Made by a program: the position numbers and the translations under genes
Source: Ischnura elegans
Lineage: Eukaryota; Arthropoda; Insecta; Odonata; Coenagrionidae
Assembly: GCF_921293095.1 (NCBI RefSeq)
Contig: NC_060254.1
Span: 496,001-560,000 of the forward strand
Reading direction: 5' to 3'
Length of the DNA: 64,000 nt
Shown here: positions 34,691 to 45,961 of the stretch, in pieces
Numbering within the stretch: the stretch's first letter is position 1
Layout of the letters: each line of letters opens with the position of its first letter
The notes under the pieces: model-generated
Seen by the model: the letters and a program-made list of their open reading frames with translations, nothing else
Database searches by the model: none
Told to the model about the DNA's origin: nothing

Positions 34691-36465
34691 AGAGTAATGC
34701 GTACTACCAGCTTTCCCCGATCGTTTACAAAGGCTGCCGGGGGATAATGTGGCCGAATGTAGACGCATGCTAGCCGTGATTGTGGCATTTTAGCTTATGA
34801 TGAAGGGGGTCCGGGGGGTTTCCAGGGGTTTTTTATGAGTATACTGACAACGGTCGCAATCATCCAAATAAATTCCTTAGCGATGAGTCATAGGAGAAGG
34901 GAATTACTGCTAAAATATGCGAAAACACCGAAGAACATGCGATTCACAGGAAAAAAATAATTTTTTCCCTGGTCTTCTTGGAAGCCACGTGAAATATCGA
35001 GGGGTTTTCTTGCATAAAAGGTCTTTGTTTACCTACAGTAAAAATTCCAGCGATCTAACTGTAGGGGAACAATGAATTTTTCCGTATTACACACATTTAG
35101 ATTACCAATTCTGTGATCTCCACATAGCGGTGCATAGGCGCTGTAATAAGGCATAACTGATGTGAATTTCGTAGCCGTACCTTATGGGGAAGTGGTTAAA
35201 AAAATCGGTTTTAGGTGTCCTTGTCCTGGAAGCCCTTTTATTACTCTACTATTTTGTTAAGAAATGTACATTTAAAAATTTGAAGTTTTATTGCGGGTGT
35301 GTAATTGCGGCAGGATAATTGAACATGAGGCGTAAATATAGCCGACACAATTCCCATTCGGAATCAATAAAAACGATACAACTGGGATGAATGGTACACG
35401 AAATATACGACTTATTAAGTAATTTTTATTTTTTTGGGGGGGTCACAGGGGGTTTTCGGGGGACCTAAAGTGCTTGTTCTGTATAACGCGGCATCGTTTA
35501 CCTTAGATAAAAATTTCGGCTCTGTAGCTGTAGTGTAAGCATGCTTTTTCGACGGTGTCACCCCTTAAAATTAAATATTCTGCGTTCTCCTGGTAGCGGC
35601 GCGTAGGGGCACGAGAAAGACGTCAATCACCTGAATTTGGTGTCCGTACCACGTCGGGAAGTGGTAAAAAAAAATTCGGAAAAATTTAAAATCGTGTGTT
35701 GAGGGAATGCAAACTTCACGGCGGATGTGTTGTAAGTTACCAAACGTTGTAGGAGTCGCAATTTCAATGGAAATACATAATCGTTAATAACTCGAATTTC
35801 TTTCGTCTTTTGGATACATCAAGATAGCCGAAAAATTGAATAAAAAATCTAGTATCTTGCTTTAAAGTGAATTTGTCCTACGATTATTGCAAATTGGTGA
35901 AAAAATTCCGAAATTCGGCCCATAAGAAAAGCATTGAAAATTTGAAAAAGTTAAAAAAAATACTTTAAATCAAAATATTGCAAAGAAAACGACATTAAAA
36001 AATCAACCGAAAAATGCAGTATCTCATACGTTTAGGACTTATTCCTACAACGATTATAAATTGGTTTTAAAAAAATCCAAAGATAGGCCCATAAGAAAAG
36101 CATTGGAAATTTTAAAAAATTATAAAAAATACTTTCAATCAAAATACGGCTAAATGGTTCACATCAAAAAATAGGCCAAAAAATCTAGTTTCCGTCAGTG
36201 AAATTTCATGTTCCCGTGACATTTGCAAGTAGGCGAAGAATGGAAAATGTTTTAGTCCCATAAGGCTCCAATGTTAATTCGGATCGATATATCTCGAAAA
36301 CCAATAGACTTTTTCGAGTTTTCGGACTTTTCCCCCCGATGAATATTTTTTCTCCACGACCTGTAAAAATTTCGTCTTCCCAGCACGTCCGGAAGTGGTC
36401 GGGAATTTGTATACGTGAATGAGTGAGTGTGCTATCTGTCACACATCGGGTTGTATATAATATAG
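34691..36465 (+). repeat. Satellite body type I, copy 3
   Basis: CCCATAAGAAAAGCATTG at 35919 and 36088 gives a 169-bp monomer. The last part matches the end of copy 2 at a 3,320-bp offset, closely enough that a 78-codon frame is open in both. Confidence 0.88.
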
Positions 36466-37575
36466 ACTCGCCGCGCTGCGCGCGCTCGTTAGGGGGCTAC
36501 GCCCCCTAAAACCCCCCCGCATCCGGCTTCGCCGGCTGCCCCCACCGGGCGGATTCGCCGTACCACCCGCGGCGTCTCGGAACGGCTTCGCCGTTCCTCG
36601 TCAGGGGTCGGCTTCGCCGCCCAGATATCGAGGTAGCCCTGTGACGGAGACCCGCCTGTTCCTCGGAACGGCTTCGCCGTTCATCGTGGGAGGGCGGCTT
36701 CGCCGCCCAAGGGTTACCCGAGTCCCTCCGAGGCGTCGACTCCTGGTAACGGCATCGCCCTTCGTCGTGATGGGGCGGCTTCGCCGCCCAAGGTTTACCT
36801 GGGTCCCCCCGAGCCATCGTCTTCTCGGAACGGCTTCGCCGTTCCTCGCCCGTGGTCGGCTTCGCCGCCCGAGGTTTACCTGTGTCCCCCCGAGCCGTCG
36901 CCTCCTCGGAACGGCTTCGCCGTTCCTCGCCTGTGGGCAGCTTCGCCGCCCGAGGGTTATCGGCGACCCGCATCCGGCTTCGCCGGCTGCCCCCGCCGGA
37001 CGGCTTGGCCGTCCCACCCCCGACGTCTCGGAACGGCTTCGCCGTTCCTCGTCAGGGGTCGGCTTCGCCGCCCAGATATCGAGGTAGCCCTGTGACGGAG
37101 ACCCACTAGTTCCTCGGAACGGCATCGCCGTTCATCGTGGGAGGGCGGCTTCGCCGCACAAGTGTTACCCGAGTCCTCCCGAGGCGTCGGCTCCTGGGAA
37201 CGGCATCGCCCTTCCTCTAGATGGGGCGGCTTCGCCGCCCAAGTTTTATCTGGGTCCCCCCGCGCCATCAACTTCTCGGAACGGCTTCGCCGTTCCTCGC
37301 ATGTGGTCGGCTTCGCCGCCCAAGGTTTACCTGTGTCCCCCCGGGCCATCGCCTCCTCGGAACGGCTTCGCCGTTCCTCGCCCGTGGGCGGCTTCGCCGC
37401 CCAGGAGGTATCGTCGCCCTCCCCCCTCGTAAGACACACGTTCGGGTGCTCCGCGTGTCGGGGCGGATTCGCCGCCCGAGGGTTCTCGGAGTTTTTCCTC
37501 GCCTCTGACTCCTCGGAGTGCGTCCGTCGTTCCTGGAGCTGGGGGAGCTTCGCCGCCCGGGTTTTCACTCCTTAC
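36466..37575 (+). repeat. Hairpin block 8 with head and internal partial head
   Basis: Head at 36466 and a second CCGGCTTCGCCGG-type partial head near 36970. Two roughly 500-bp sub-blocks follow, each with the same palindrome order. Confidence 0.88.
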
Positions 37576-38614
37576 CAAGCACTGAGCACTACCGGCTATC
37601 CCCTATCGTTTACGAAGGCTGCCGGGGGATAATATTGGAGGATTTAGACGCATGCTAGCCGTGATTGTGGCATTTTAGTTTATGACGATGTTTTTAAGGC
37701 GGTTCTGGGAGTTTCCAGGGTTTTTTTGTGAGTGTGCTGACTACGGTCACAATCATCCTAAGAAATTACTTAGCGATGAGTCATAGGAGAAGGGAATTAC
37801 TGGTAAAATATGCGAAAACACCAAAGAACATGCTATTTACAGAAAAAAAATAATTTTTTCCCTAGTCTTCTAGGAAGCCATGTGAAATTTCTAGGGGTTT
37901 TCTTGCATATAAGGTCTTTGTCTACCTACAATAAAAATTCCAGCGATCTAGCATTAGGGGAACAATGAATTTCCCCGTATTACTCATATTTAGATCACCA
38001 ATTCTGTGTTCTCCACATAGCGGTGCATATGCGCTGTAATAAGGCATAACTCATGTGAATTTCGTAGCCGTACCTTATCGGGAAGTGGTTTAAAAAAATC
38101 GCTTTTAGGTGTCCATGTCCTGGAACCCCTTTTATTACTCTACTATTTTGTTAAGAAATGTACATTTAAAAATTTGAAGTTTTATTGCGGGTGTGTAATT
38201 GGGGCAGGATAATTGAACATGACGCGTAAATATAGCCGACACAATTCCCATTCGGAATCAATAAAAACGATACAACTGGGATGAATGGTACACGAAATAT
38301 ACGACTTATTAAGTAATTTTTATTTTTTTGGGGGGGTCACAGCGGGTTTTCTGGGGACCTAAAGTTCTTGTTATGTATAACGCGGCATCGTTTACCTTAG
38401 ATAAACATTTCGGCTCTGTAGCTGTAGTGTAAGCATGCTTTTTCGACGGTGTCACCCGTTAAAATTTAATATTCTGCGTTCTCCTGGTTGCGGCACGTAG
38501 GGGCACGAGAAAGACGTCACTCACCTGAATTTGGTGTCCGTACGTCGTCGGGAAGTGGCGAAAAAAAATTCCGAAAAATTTAAAATCGTGTGTTGAGGGA
38601 ATGCAAACTTCACG
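37576..38614 (+). repeat. Satellite body type I, copy 4, truncated
   Basis: Matches the start of the other type I copies and stops at 38614 in the middle of a monomer, after GCAAACTTCACG. This is the right end of the satellite in this window. Confidence 0.88.
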
Positions 38615-39056
38615 CGCCGTGTGAATGAATGAAGTAGTGTATCGGCCATATTGGCTTATTTCACTTGGGCTCTGCGTGCCCCGAAACGCGTGTTCATGTC
38701 TCTTTCCCACTATCGTGTGAGTGTGTACCTTTCCTTTCATCCTTGTGTCCTCGTCCATTCCTTCCCCTGGTGAGTGGTGAGCTGCCCCAGTGCCATCTAT
38801 TGGTTACTCTCGTGGGCCACAGCAAAGGGAGTTTTCTGTGTATAAACCCCCGCCGAAATCATGGTAAATCTAAGCGTCCTGGTAGCGCAACTGGTAGAGC
38901 ACCTGGCTGGCAACCAGGAGGTTCTGGGTTCGAGTCCCAATCAGGCCGCATTTTTACCCTCTGATTTTCTGGCTTTTTTCCACCTACCACAGCACCGTTG
39001 TCCTATTCCTTTTTCTATTCCATGTTCCTATCCCTTTCTTTCCTTACCTTTGAATT
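38615..39056 (+). other. Unassigned junction segment carrying the tRNA-like sequence
   Basis: Non-satellite DNA with a pyrimidine-rich 3' part. The tRNA-like sequence at 38876-38948 plus ~110 bp of pyrimidine-rich tail and a TA microsatellite would fit a tRNA-derived SINE. The 5' 260 bp are unexplained. Confidence 0.35.
38876..38948 (+). tRNA. tRNA-Ala-like (anticodon GGC), possibly a SINE head
   Basis: 73 nt fold as a standard cloverleaf. The 5-bp anticodon stem is perfect (CCTGG/CCAGG), with loop CTGGCAA and anticodon GGC at 38909-38911. The A box TAGCGCAACTGG and B box GGTTCGAGTCC both fit the Pol III consensus, and T5 at 38951-38955 could terminate. The acceptor stem has one mismatch (2-71) and a G-T pair, and the T stem has one mismatch. 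Eukaryotes normally read GCC alanine codons with AGC (inosine) tRNA, so a GGC anticodon is unusual. A pseudogene or SINE origin is more likely than a working tRNA. Confidence 0.55.
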
Positions 39057-39145
39057 AATATATATAATATATATATATATAGTATAGATATATATATAAT
39101 AGTATAAATATATATAATAGTATAAATATATATATATATACACAC
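39057..39145. repeat. TA-rich microsatellite
   Basis: Imperfect TA repeat broken by ATAGTATAAATA units. Confidence 0.9.
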
Positions 39146-39428
39146 GTTTGAAATAAACTCACACGAGCATTATAAATAATGTAAAGGAACTTCTTCTTGC
39201 CCTAGGGTGGGCACACAAAAAACTTAGAAATTGACAGAAAAACGAAAAATAAAATAAAAGTGAGGAACTTACGGGGAAAGGTTGTTTTTACAAATTTTCG
39301 ATGGGACGCAGCCCATCTTTCTCAAGTGAGAAGAGGAGGGAAAGTGAGGAAAGGGCATAAGGAAGGGTGCAAGGGAGAGGGCTAAGATGGAGGGAGGAAA
39401 AACGGTGGACGGGGATTGGTTGTTCTTT
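39146..39428 (-). other. Probable 3' untranslated part of the Penelope-like element
   Basis: Follows the stop codon of the minus-strand frame at 39429. It has a short CATCGAAAATTTG/GGGCTGCGTCCC segment. No ribozyme motif recognised. Confidence 0.4.
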
Positions 39429-40478
39429 CTAATGGGCGCGGTTGATTCCTGGACCAGAAAACGCACGGAAAGCCCATATGCATGCCTGTTCCAAGTCCTT
39501 CAGCTCTAGGGGGGTGGTAGATGGGGGGAGGGAGGCTAATATTCCCACTTTATAGCATTGGTCAAACATAGCTTTGTGGGAGGAAGCATGAACGGCGACT
39601 GGAAGGGAAGCAGAAACAGAAGAAACGCTATTGCATGAAGAGCGATGCCCGTTCATTCGGATGCAAAGGGGAGTGGTGGATAAGCCGATATAAAAAGCGG
39701 GGCATTTCTGGCACAACAGTATATACACAATGTTTTTTGTTGTGCAAGAAATGTCCGACACAGAGGGGAGAGGGAAGGCAAGGAATTGATCGGGAAGGGG
39801 TTCGGTGATGAGGATGTGACAAGTTTTGCATCTTGCACGGTTGCAGGGCGAGGGCTGTGGTTTAATATAGGTACTTTGTTTGGGCAGTGGTTTGGTTGTT
39901 TTTAAGATGCTGGCCAGATTTGGTGGTCTTTTAAAAACGAGTGAAGGGCATCGCGGGAAAAATCTGGAAGTGGTTGTGTTGTCTGAGAGGATGGGGAAAA
40001 GGTCTTTTAGGGTCCTACGCAATACGTCCACGCCCGGAAAAAAGGTCGTACAGAGAGAAAGAAACTGCGACGAATTGTCCCCGCCTAGTTTTTTCGGGAC
40101 ATATGATTTTTTTCGGATCTTATTCCGGAGGAGGGGTTCCGGGTAACCCCTTCTCCTGAGAGCATGGTGTAAATTTGAAAGGAATCTATTAAGGGAGTCT
40201 GGATTGTTACATATTCTGTGACCACGGATGGAAAGAGAAAAAGGGAGGGAGCGTTTTGTATGTGTCGGATGACAGCTATTGTAGTGTAGATATTGCTGTT
40301 TGTTTGTGTTTTTAATGTGTACAGATGTGTGAAATTTATTTTTTGTGAGAAAGATGTCTACATCAAGGAATGTGACATGAGTGGAGGAGGAATATGAAGT
40401 AAAATTTACAGATGAAAATGAATTGAGGCAGGAGATGAAAGTGATTAGGGATTCCATGCCATGTGGCCCGGTTTTCAC
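39429..40478 (-). pseudogene. Penelope-like element: RT thumb plus GIY-YIG endonuclease, 5'-truncated
   Basis: A 349-codon open frame. Residues 1-120 match the region just after the catalytic YxDD box of Penelope reverse transcriptases (PHGMESLITFISCLN...FLDVDIFL, then the HPTHTKRSLPFSLSIR block). The YxDD box itself is absent. Residues 212-220 hold the cysteine linker CNRARCKTC. Residues 250-332 form a GIY-YIG endonuclease: VYILLCQKC, FYIG, an arginine/histidine helix (RMNGHR) and a candidate catalytic Glu in LKDLEQACIW. Penelope-like elements use RT and this nuclease for target-primed insertion. An in-frame stop lies just upstream of 40478, so this copy is truncated and cannot move alone. 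The nuclease half looks intact. Confidence 0.88.
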
Positions 40479-43400
40479 CCTTACTTTTTATAATACTTAC
40501 TTTTTGAGTAATTTTATGTTACCGAGGCGACCAAGTGGCCATCGATTTGAACTGTGCTAGTAAAGGTTGAGGGATCGGGACTGTCTTTTATAATTTTTTC
40601 AGCTTTTTCTCTCGTATTCTTTCTTATTTACAGGTTTTTTGTATTCGTAATTTCGCTAATACGCTTTAATTGAAGCTAATGCAAATTTTTTAAATGAAGA
40701 AAAAAATGGTGGATAAAATCATGACGTCGGCATTAACGGACAGCTTGAAGTCTAGCGAGAGGAGTCCCACATTACATTGTATAATTTGATAATTATTCTA
40801 TTATCCATTCAGTGCGCATTTGCCTTTGGTTTATCTGTTTTGCTGTAAGATTAGAAAAGTTAAAAAAGAAAAAAGTTATTATTTACTACTTGTGCTTCTA
40901 TTTATAAACCTGGCGGCACCGCGACTTAAATGTGCTTATTTCTGCTTGTTGTGAGTAATACGATATCGTAGTATTTCCTGGAGTACAAATTTGTGATTAT
41001 GAAGTATTACTTTGTACTATTTGACACATCACCAGGTGAGCGTCGAAGACCCTTTCCGTTACAGTAGTTGGCTTTTAATGCGCAAGATAGAAACAAAGAG
41101 TAAAAACCGGGGCAAATATGTAGTTTATGCATACGAAATAATCATTAAATTCGACATTAATTAAAACATAATGATATATTTGCAATTAAAAAGTAAAATT
41201 TCCCGTTGAGCGCGTATGTATTTAAGCACATACGAACTTATGCGATATGTGGCCAAAGACAACAAAAGGAGTAATGGAAACTAAATCCCATTGAGAAGCA
41301 GAAGAGACTTACATTAAAATGGCCCTCACAAATTCTATAACAGCCCATCTCTGAGGGAATATGCTGTCTCCGTGCAGCGTCGTACCACCGCCTTCCTCGG
41401 TCTGGGTCGTTTGGCACAACAAAAAAATAATTTTCTTGTGTTTAACGAGAGGTAGATTCACATTAGGCTCACAACAGTACACGTAAGGTTTCCTCCCACT
41501 CATTTAAAATTCTCCGTTCCATCTACCATTTATTTTAATCGAAATAACGCCTACGATAATGCACTCCTTATGCAAGCAATGCAGATATCATGAGGTTCAC
41601 ACGTCATCAACATGGCGTCGCCCGAGAAATACGTTTTTGGCGCGGAATTCAAGTTGAAACTTCAAACTCTTCTAGGGGCGAAATTATTCAGCGCTCAATG
41701 GTAAAATTTGGTGAGAGGCTTTCTTACACCCATTGCTTTATAAATCAAGCATAATATTTAGTAGTGTAATCCCTTCTATTGGTAGATATTTATTAATGAC
41801 ATCCACTAATGTAATGACGAGCTTCTTAAAGTCATGTACCCATGGGAAATATCCACGCTGCCAATGTTAAACTTTTTTATAATTAGTAGAAGGGGAAGCT
41901 CATACAGGTGCTAAGAGAATCCCTTGTTAGTGATATTATGTTGCTTTTGACTTTTTTCCTTGTGTTATGTGCCAATATCAATGAAATCATGGATACTCAA
42001 AGAAACAATTTATAATTTACTTATTTATAAATTATAATTACTTTTTACCTTGTGGTTTTAAGGGTATGCTGACGGGTTAAGGCTTATTTTCTTGTTTTTA
42101 GGATACATATTTTTCATATTATTATTATTATTCTTATCTACAAGGGGTTAGACGTTTTTGCCACATTAATGAATTAAGATTTTGATTTACAGTTCATGTT
42201 TAATAATATATACAGAATCCCCACTGAATGGGAATTGAATGTGTGTTTAATCCTTTAAATATGTTAGACGTAAAGTCTGAAATTCTGTTTCACTGTCCCT
42301 CAAAGTGCTACAAATATGTTGGGACACAGTCTATGTTTTGATTGAAGAGGAAATCCAAGAAAGTTGTGGTTCCAATAATACATAATAAGATTTCAACTGT
42401 TTTAAATGTGAGCATTTTATGTGAACCTCCTATTAAATTTTATAAATTTTCTGTGGGATGACCTATTGAATAATGTGGGTTTATCAATCATTTTATTGCA
42501 TTGAGGTTGAGTTTTTATATTGAGAAAGTGGATAATTTTTCATACCTGACACCATTTAGTGGTATTTTGGTTCACTAGTGACTAATACTATTAGTTGACA
42601 TTACATTACCAAAATAGAGAGTCATATATGATGAATGAGTACCAGTGGCACAGTGGGGGATAACAGAGAGATGAGAGAAACATTTAAGTTAAATCCATTT
42701 TACTTAATTTTATTTATTTACTTTTAGAGGAGTGTAAGGGTTAATAAAATACCCCTCAGAAAGCCATATAACTCACCATTTTGAACCATTTATTTAAAAA
42801 ATTTTCTTGGGGAGGGCTTCCGCTTACCCTGATGGATATATTACGCACATCAGGTCTAGTTGCCCCTTGAATCCCTCTAGCTGAGCACCTGGTGAGACTG
42901 ATATGCATTTTTATTGTCGTAGTTGATGTATGCCCCAGGGTCATGGATGAAGTATGTTGTAATGCTTATATGTATCATCAATAGGGGCAATTTTTATTTT
43001 AATATTGTTTCAAGCCATATCCATTAACCTTTTTCACTTATGATATTACAAGGTAATCTATGCCGTTCATTACTTTACCTTTACATGGATTTCAAGGGTT
43101 AATTCCGTGCATATCGCTTCATTTCCATTGAGTCACATGAGCAAGTTAATTAGGGTATTATGTTGGTGAATATTTAATATCTATAGTCTTGGCATTACTT
43201 TCAGAAATTTGATGCTGTAGTGGGAGGGGAGTGCCTGAATTAGTTAAAAGCTAAGTATAGCAGTGAAATTTAATCATACCCATGTTTACATATATTTGTG
43301 TCTGCATGGATGTGTTGTTTGAAGGGCCACTAACAATAAGAATTGCATGTATTCATGTGGGGTTAGCTAATGTTGAAGCAGTTTCCAAGTAGTACAAAAT

Positions 43401-43617
43401 TATGTGAATGTTACACATATTGAAAATTCTAATTCCAAGCAAAAAATCATTGCTTGAAATAATGATGATGAATAACTGCCTGATGAGCATGGGGCTGAAG
43501 TGTTGCATGAGCACTGCTTTTTCACTGGTACTTATATGTTGTAGTTGTATAAGTTGTTGGCGTCGCCATACACAACCCATTTTATATCCGTAGAACGATG
43601 GTGTATTTTGCATTATA
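40479..43617. other. Unassigned AT-rich DNA
   Basis: About 3.1 kb with only short frames, no recognised protein, RNA gene or repeat pair. Possibly host intergenic sequence. Confidence 0.45.
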
Positions 43618-43850
43618 CAGTGAAACCTCTATACAACGAACCCCTATACAACGAAATTTTAAGAAAACCCCTCTATTTCGAAGTCAATGGTCCTGATTCC
43701 TTCCAATGGATAATGCACGCAAAAAAACCTCGAGTAACGAACCTCTCTAACTACGAAAACTCCGTACAACGAAGTCCACACTTGGGCCCAAAACAGGAAA
43801 AGTGCCCCTCTAGAACGAATTATTGAGAATAAACTCAGTATTTTACATTT
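43618..43850 (+). mobile_element. Tigger/pogo-type transposon terminus
   Basis: TA followed by CAGTGAAACCTCTATACAAC at 43616-43637. The CAGTxxAACCTCTAT start and TA target are typical of Tigger/pogo elements. The motif CTATACAACGAA is repeated inside, and other CTAxxACGAA strings follow. No matching right end was found, so the element is truncated or interrupted. Confidence 0.65.
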
Positions 43851-45838
43851 TATAATTTTTCCTTAGATAATTACGTAATAAGCAGGAAGTAGAACTGCAG
43901 CGGAGGGTGCCGTTGACGCGTCTGCTAAGGCAATGAAGATAGTATCGACGGCAACATCGGAAAAGGCGCAAGCTCAAACGGGCCCTCGGATTCACATGCA
44001 TATTTTCTAAACGCGTGAGAGTGTAACACGGCCCCCATAAGTCATACTATGTAGAACTGGCTCGCCACCATCTGCTTGTCTCGTATCAACTCACTCTGCG
44101 ACCCCTGTTCCGAAAGTACGTATCAAATGTCTCTTCGGAGTTGTTGCGAGCGAAGTTGGGAGGGGAGTTGCCTTTTTCTCCCCCTCCCCCCCAGTTAGCT
44201 GGAGGATGAGAGCGGGTCGGATGACTAATGGACCGAGAGGGGCAGCCGGCCAGCTGTAACCCAGTACAGAAAGGTAACCTGAGAAGATTTCTACGTAATG
44301 TGATCTTGCTGATCTTGCTCGGTGAAGGACATAGTCAACTAAGATAACTACTGATTACTCATCCACTCCTCTATCACCCTTCTCAGCTAACGGGGAGCGA
44401 AGCATTGGCTTTATTTGTACCTACTTTTTCTTATGGTGGGAACCGTCGGAGTTGACAATGTATGTTTACTATGGCGAAGTATTCAAAACTTCATTGGTTG
44501 GTGTACAACCAATGAGCGCAAATTTTCGTCTACTCCGTCCCCATCCCAGAGGAAAATCTGGAGAATCCCCTCCACCAAATATATATATAACCGTCTTTTC
44601 CTTGATGGATGTAGTCCGTTAACCTGCAAGTGGTGCGTTTGCTCGAGATCGTACATATAGCTCGATTGCTTGAGGAAACCATCTTCATTGTGTTTATGGA
44701 ACGCCCATAATTCGACGGGGATCTGGTCCAACTGGAAGAATTTCGAAGCTGTTTTGGATTCCATGCCGATCGCCAAGAAATTTAATACTTGTGACACGGA
44801 ATGGGCGAATACGTTGCGGAAGACAGGTAAGACTGAAAGCATTTTATTTGATGATTCTCTACCAATTTTTCTATTACGTCATGAAATTATTTTGCCGTTT
44901 TTTAAATCACTGATGTTTTGAAGTATCTCGTTAAGTAATTCATCTGTTGCAATTGTATAATAATCAAAGGCAATTTATTTCACAATTTTGAATAAAATTA
45001 TCAGTGATCCTTCAAGATATAGCATTTTAACTATGTTTTTGATAACAAAATATTGGTACTAAAAAACTGCAGCTCCACTTTCACGGCTAATTATTACGTT
45101 CTAGCGCTTTATCCTATTCCCTTCCGTAAATTCCCATCACCTGTGGCAATAAACCTCTTCCGTACCTTCACCCTACCCTTTCTCCTAGTGACATGGTATG
45201 ACGAATGGCCTGAGGTGCCTTGCCTATCACATCATACCTTTCCTCTTCCCGTCCCCCCTTCCAACCCGCCACGTCCCTCCAGCGCACCCGTTCCCCACTT
45301 GACCAGTCACTAACTCCCACCAACCAAATTTTCATGCATGGTACATACCTGATGGCATCGCTCAGCAATGTCAAGTAACGTAAAAGAATTTATCTTTCGC
45401 GTTACTTGACATTATTTACGTTTTGCTCAAAACCAAATATTTTTTTATTTATCGAGGAATCACTGATGATATAAAAAATGTGGCTAGTCTTCAACTTATT
45501 TTATCTTCATCGCAATGGATTCAGTAGTAACAAAGATGCGACTCTTCAGACTCGAATATCTTTCCTGTGTGCGAGAACAATTGAAGTCTGGAACTCATTC
45601 CCTGTTCGCTTTACTGATTATTAGGAGCTGAGAAAATATAGGAATAGTCTGTCCTAGTCTGCTTTAGTCATTACCTGTGGAAACGGCTGCACGAGTTGAT
45701 TGTGACAACAGGACTTGCTTCTACGGTACGAACTGGAAAATATTTTGAGATTATTCTTTCTTAATTTTTCTATAAATTGAGTATTTTTCGGTTATTTTTA
45801 TTCCTTCCTTATTATTATAATTATTCCTTTACGGTAAA
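43851..45838. other. Unassigned DNA between Tigger terminus and transposase start
   Basis: Has a C/T-rich patch near 44180 and overlapping frames at 44483-44842 on both strands. An AAGACAG|GTAAGACT string at about 44820-44835 resembles a plus-strand splice donor, but no exon could be supported. Confidence 0.35.
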
Positions 45839-45961
45839 ATGGCCAATACCACCAAAAAACGCCGACAACTCTCCATTGAAACGAAGTTGCAAATTTTGGA
45901 ATCGGTCGACACTGGAGAGAAAAAAACGGCAATAGGGAACTTGCATATATTTCAGATATAA
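45839..45961 (+). pseudogene. Tigger/CENP-B-like transposase, N-terminal fragment
   Basis: ATG at 45839 opens MANTTKKRRQLSIETKLQIL followed by ESVDTGEKKTAIG, the first helix-turn-helix of the pogo/Tigger (CENP-B type) DNA-binding domain. The recognisable protein ends after about 34 codons and the frame stops at 45961. It may belong with the terminus at 43618, although the 2.2-kb gap is longer than a usual 5' UTR. Confidence 0.6.

Noticed and set aside
32886..36442. Duplicated 78-codon gene at 32886-33122 and 36206-36442
   Set aside because: The two are parts of the same satellite unit offset by 3,320 bp. No conservation beyond that of the surrounding DNA.
22165..37575. Ultra-stable cUUCGg tetraloops in the hairpins
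   Set aside because: The sequence is GGC-TTC-GCC. If TTCG were the loop the closing bases would be C and C. The pairing that works leaves a three-base TTC loop (or a CTTCG loop), so these are not UUCG tetraloops.
22165..37575. Arg/Ser/Pro-rich proteins of 100-213 codons on both strands (for example 30778-31419 and 36957-37568)
   Set aside because: They are open in several frames at once because the GC-rich palindromes contain no stop codons. They share one repeated peptide per frame and have no domain.
22165..38614. Integrated bacterial or viral DNA because of the GC-rich palindromes
   Set aside because: No bacterial or viral gene is present; the blocks alternate with eukaryote-type satellite monomers and share their period.
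44483..44842. Host exon with a GTAAG donor near 44828
   Set aside because: The plus-strand reading upstream has stops and the overlapping minus-strand frame has no recognised domain. One donor-like string is not enough.
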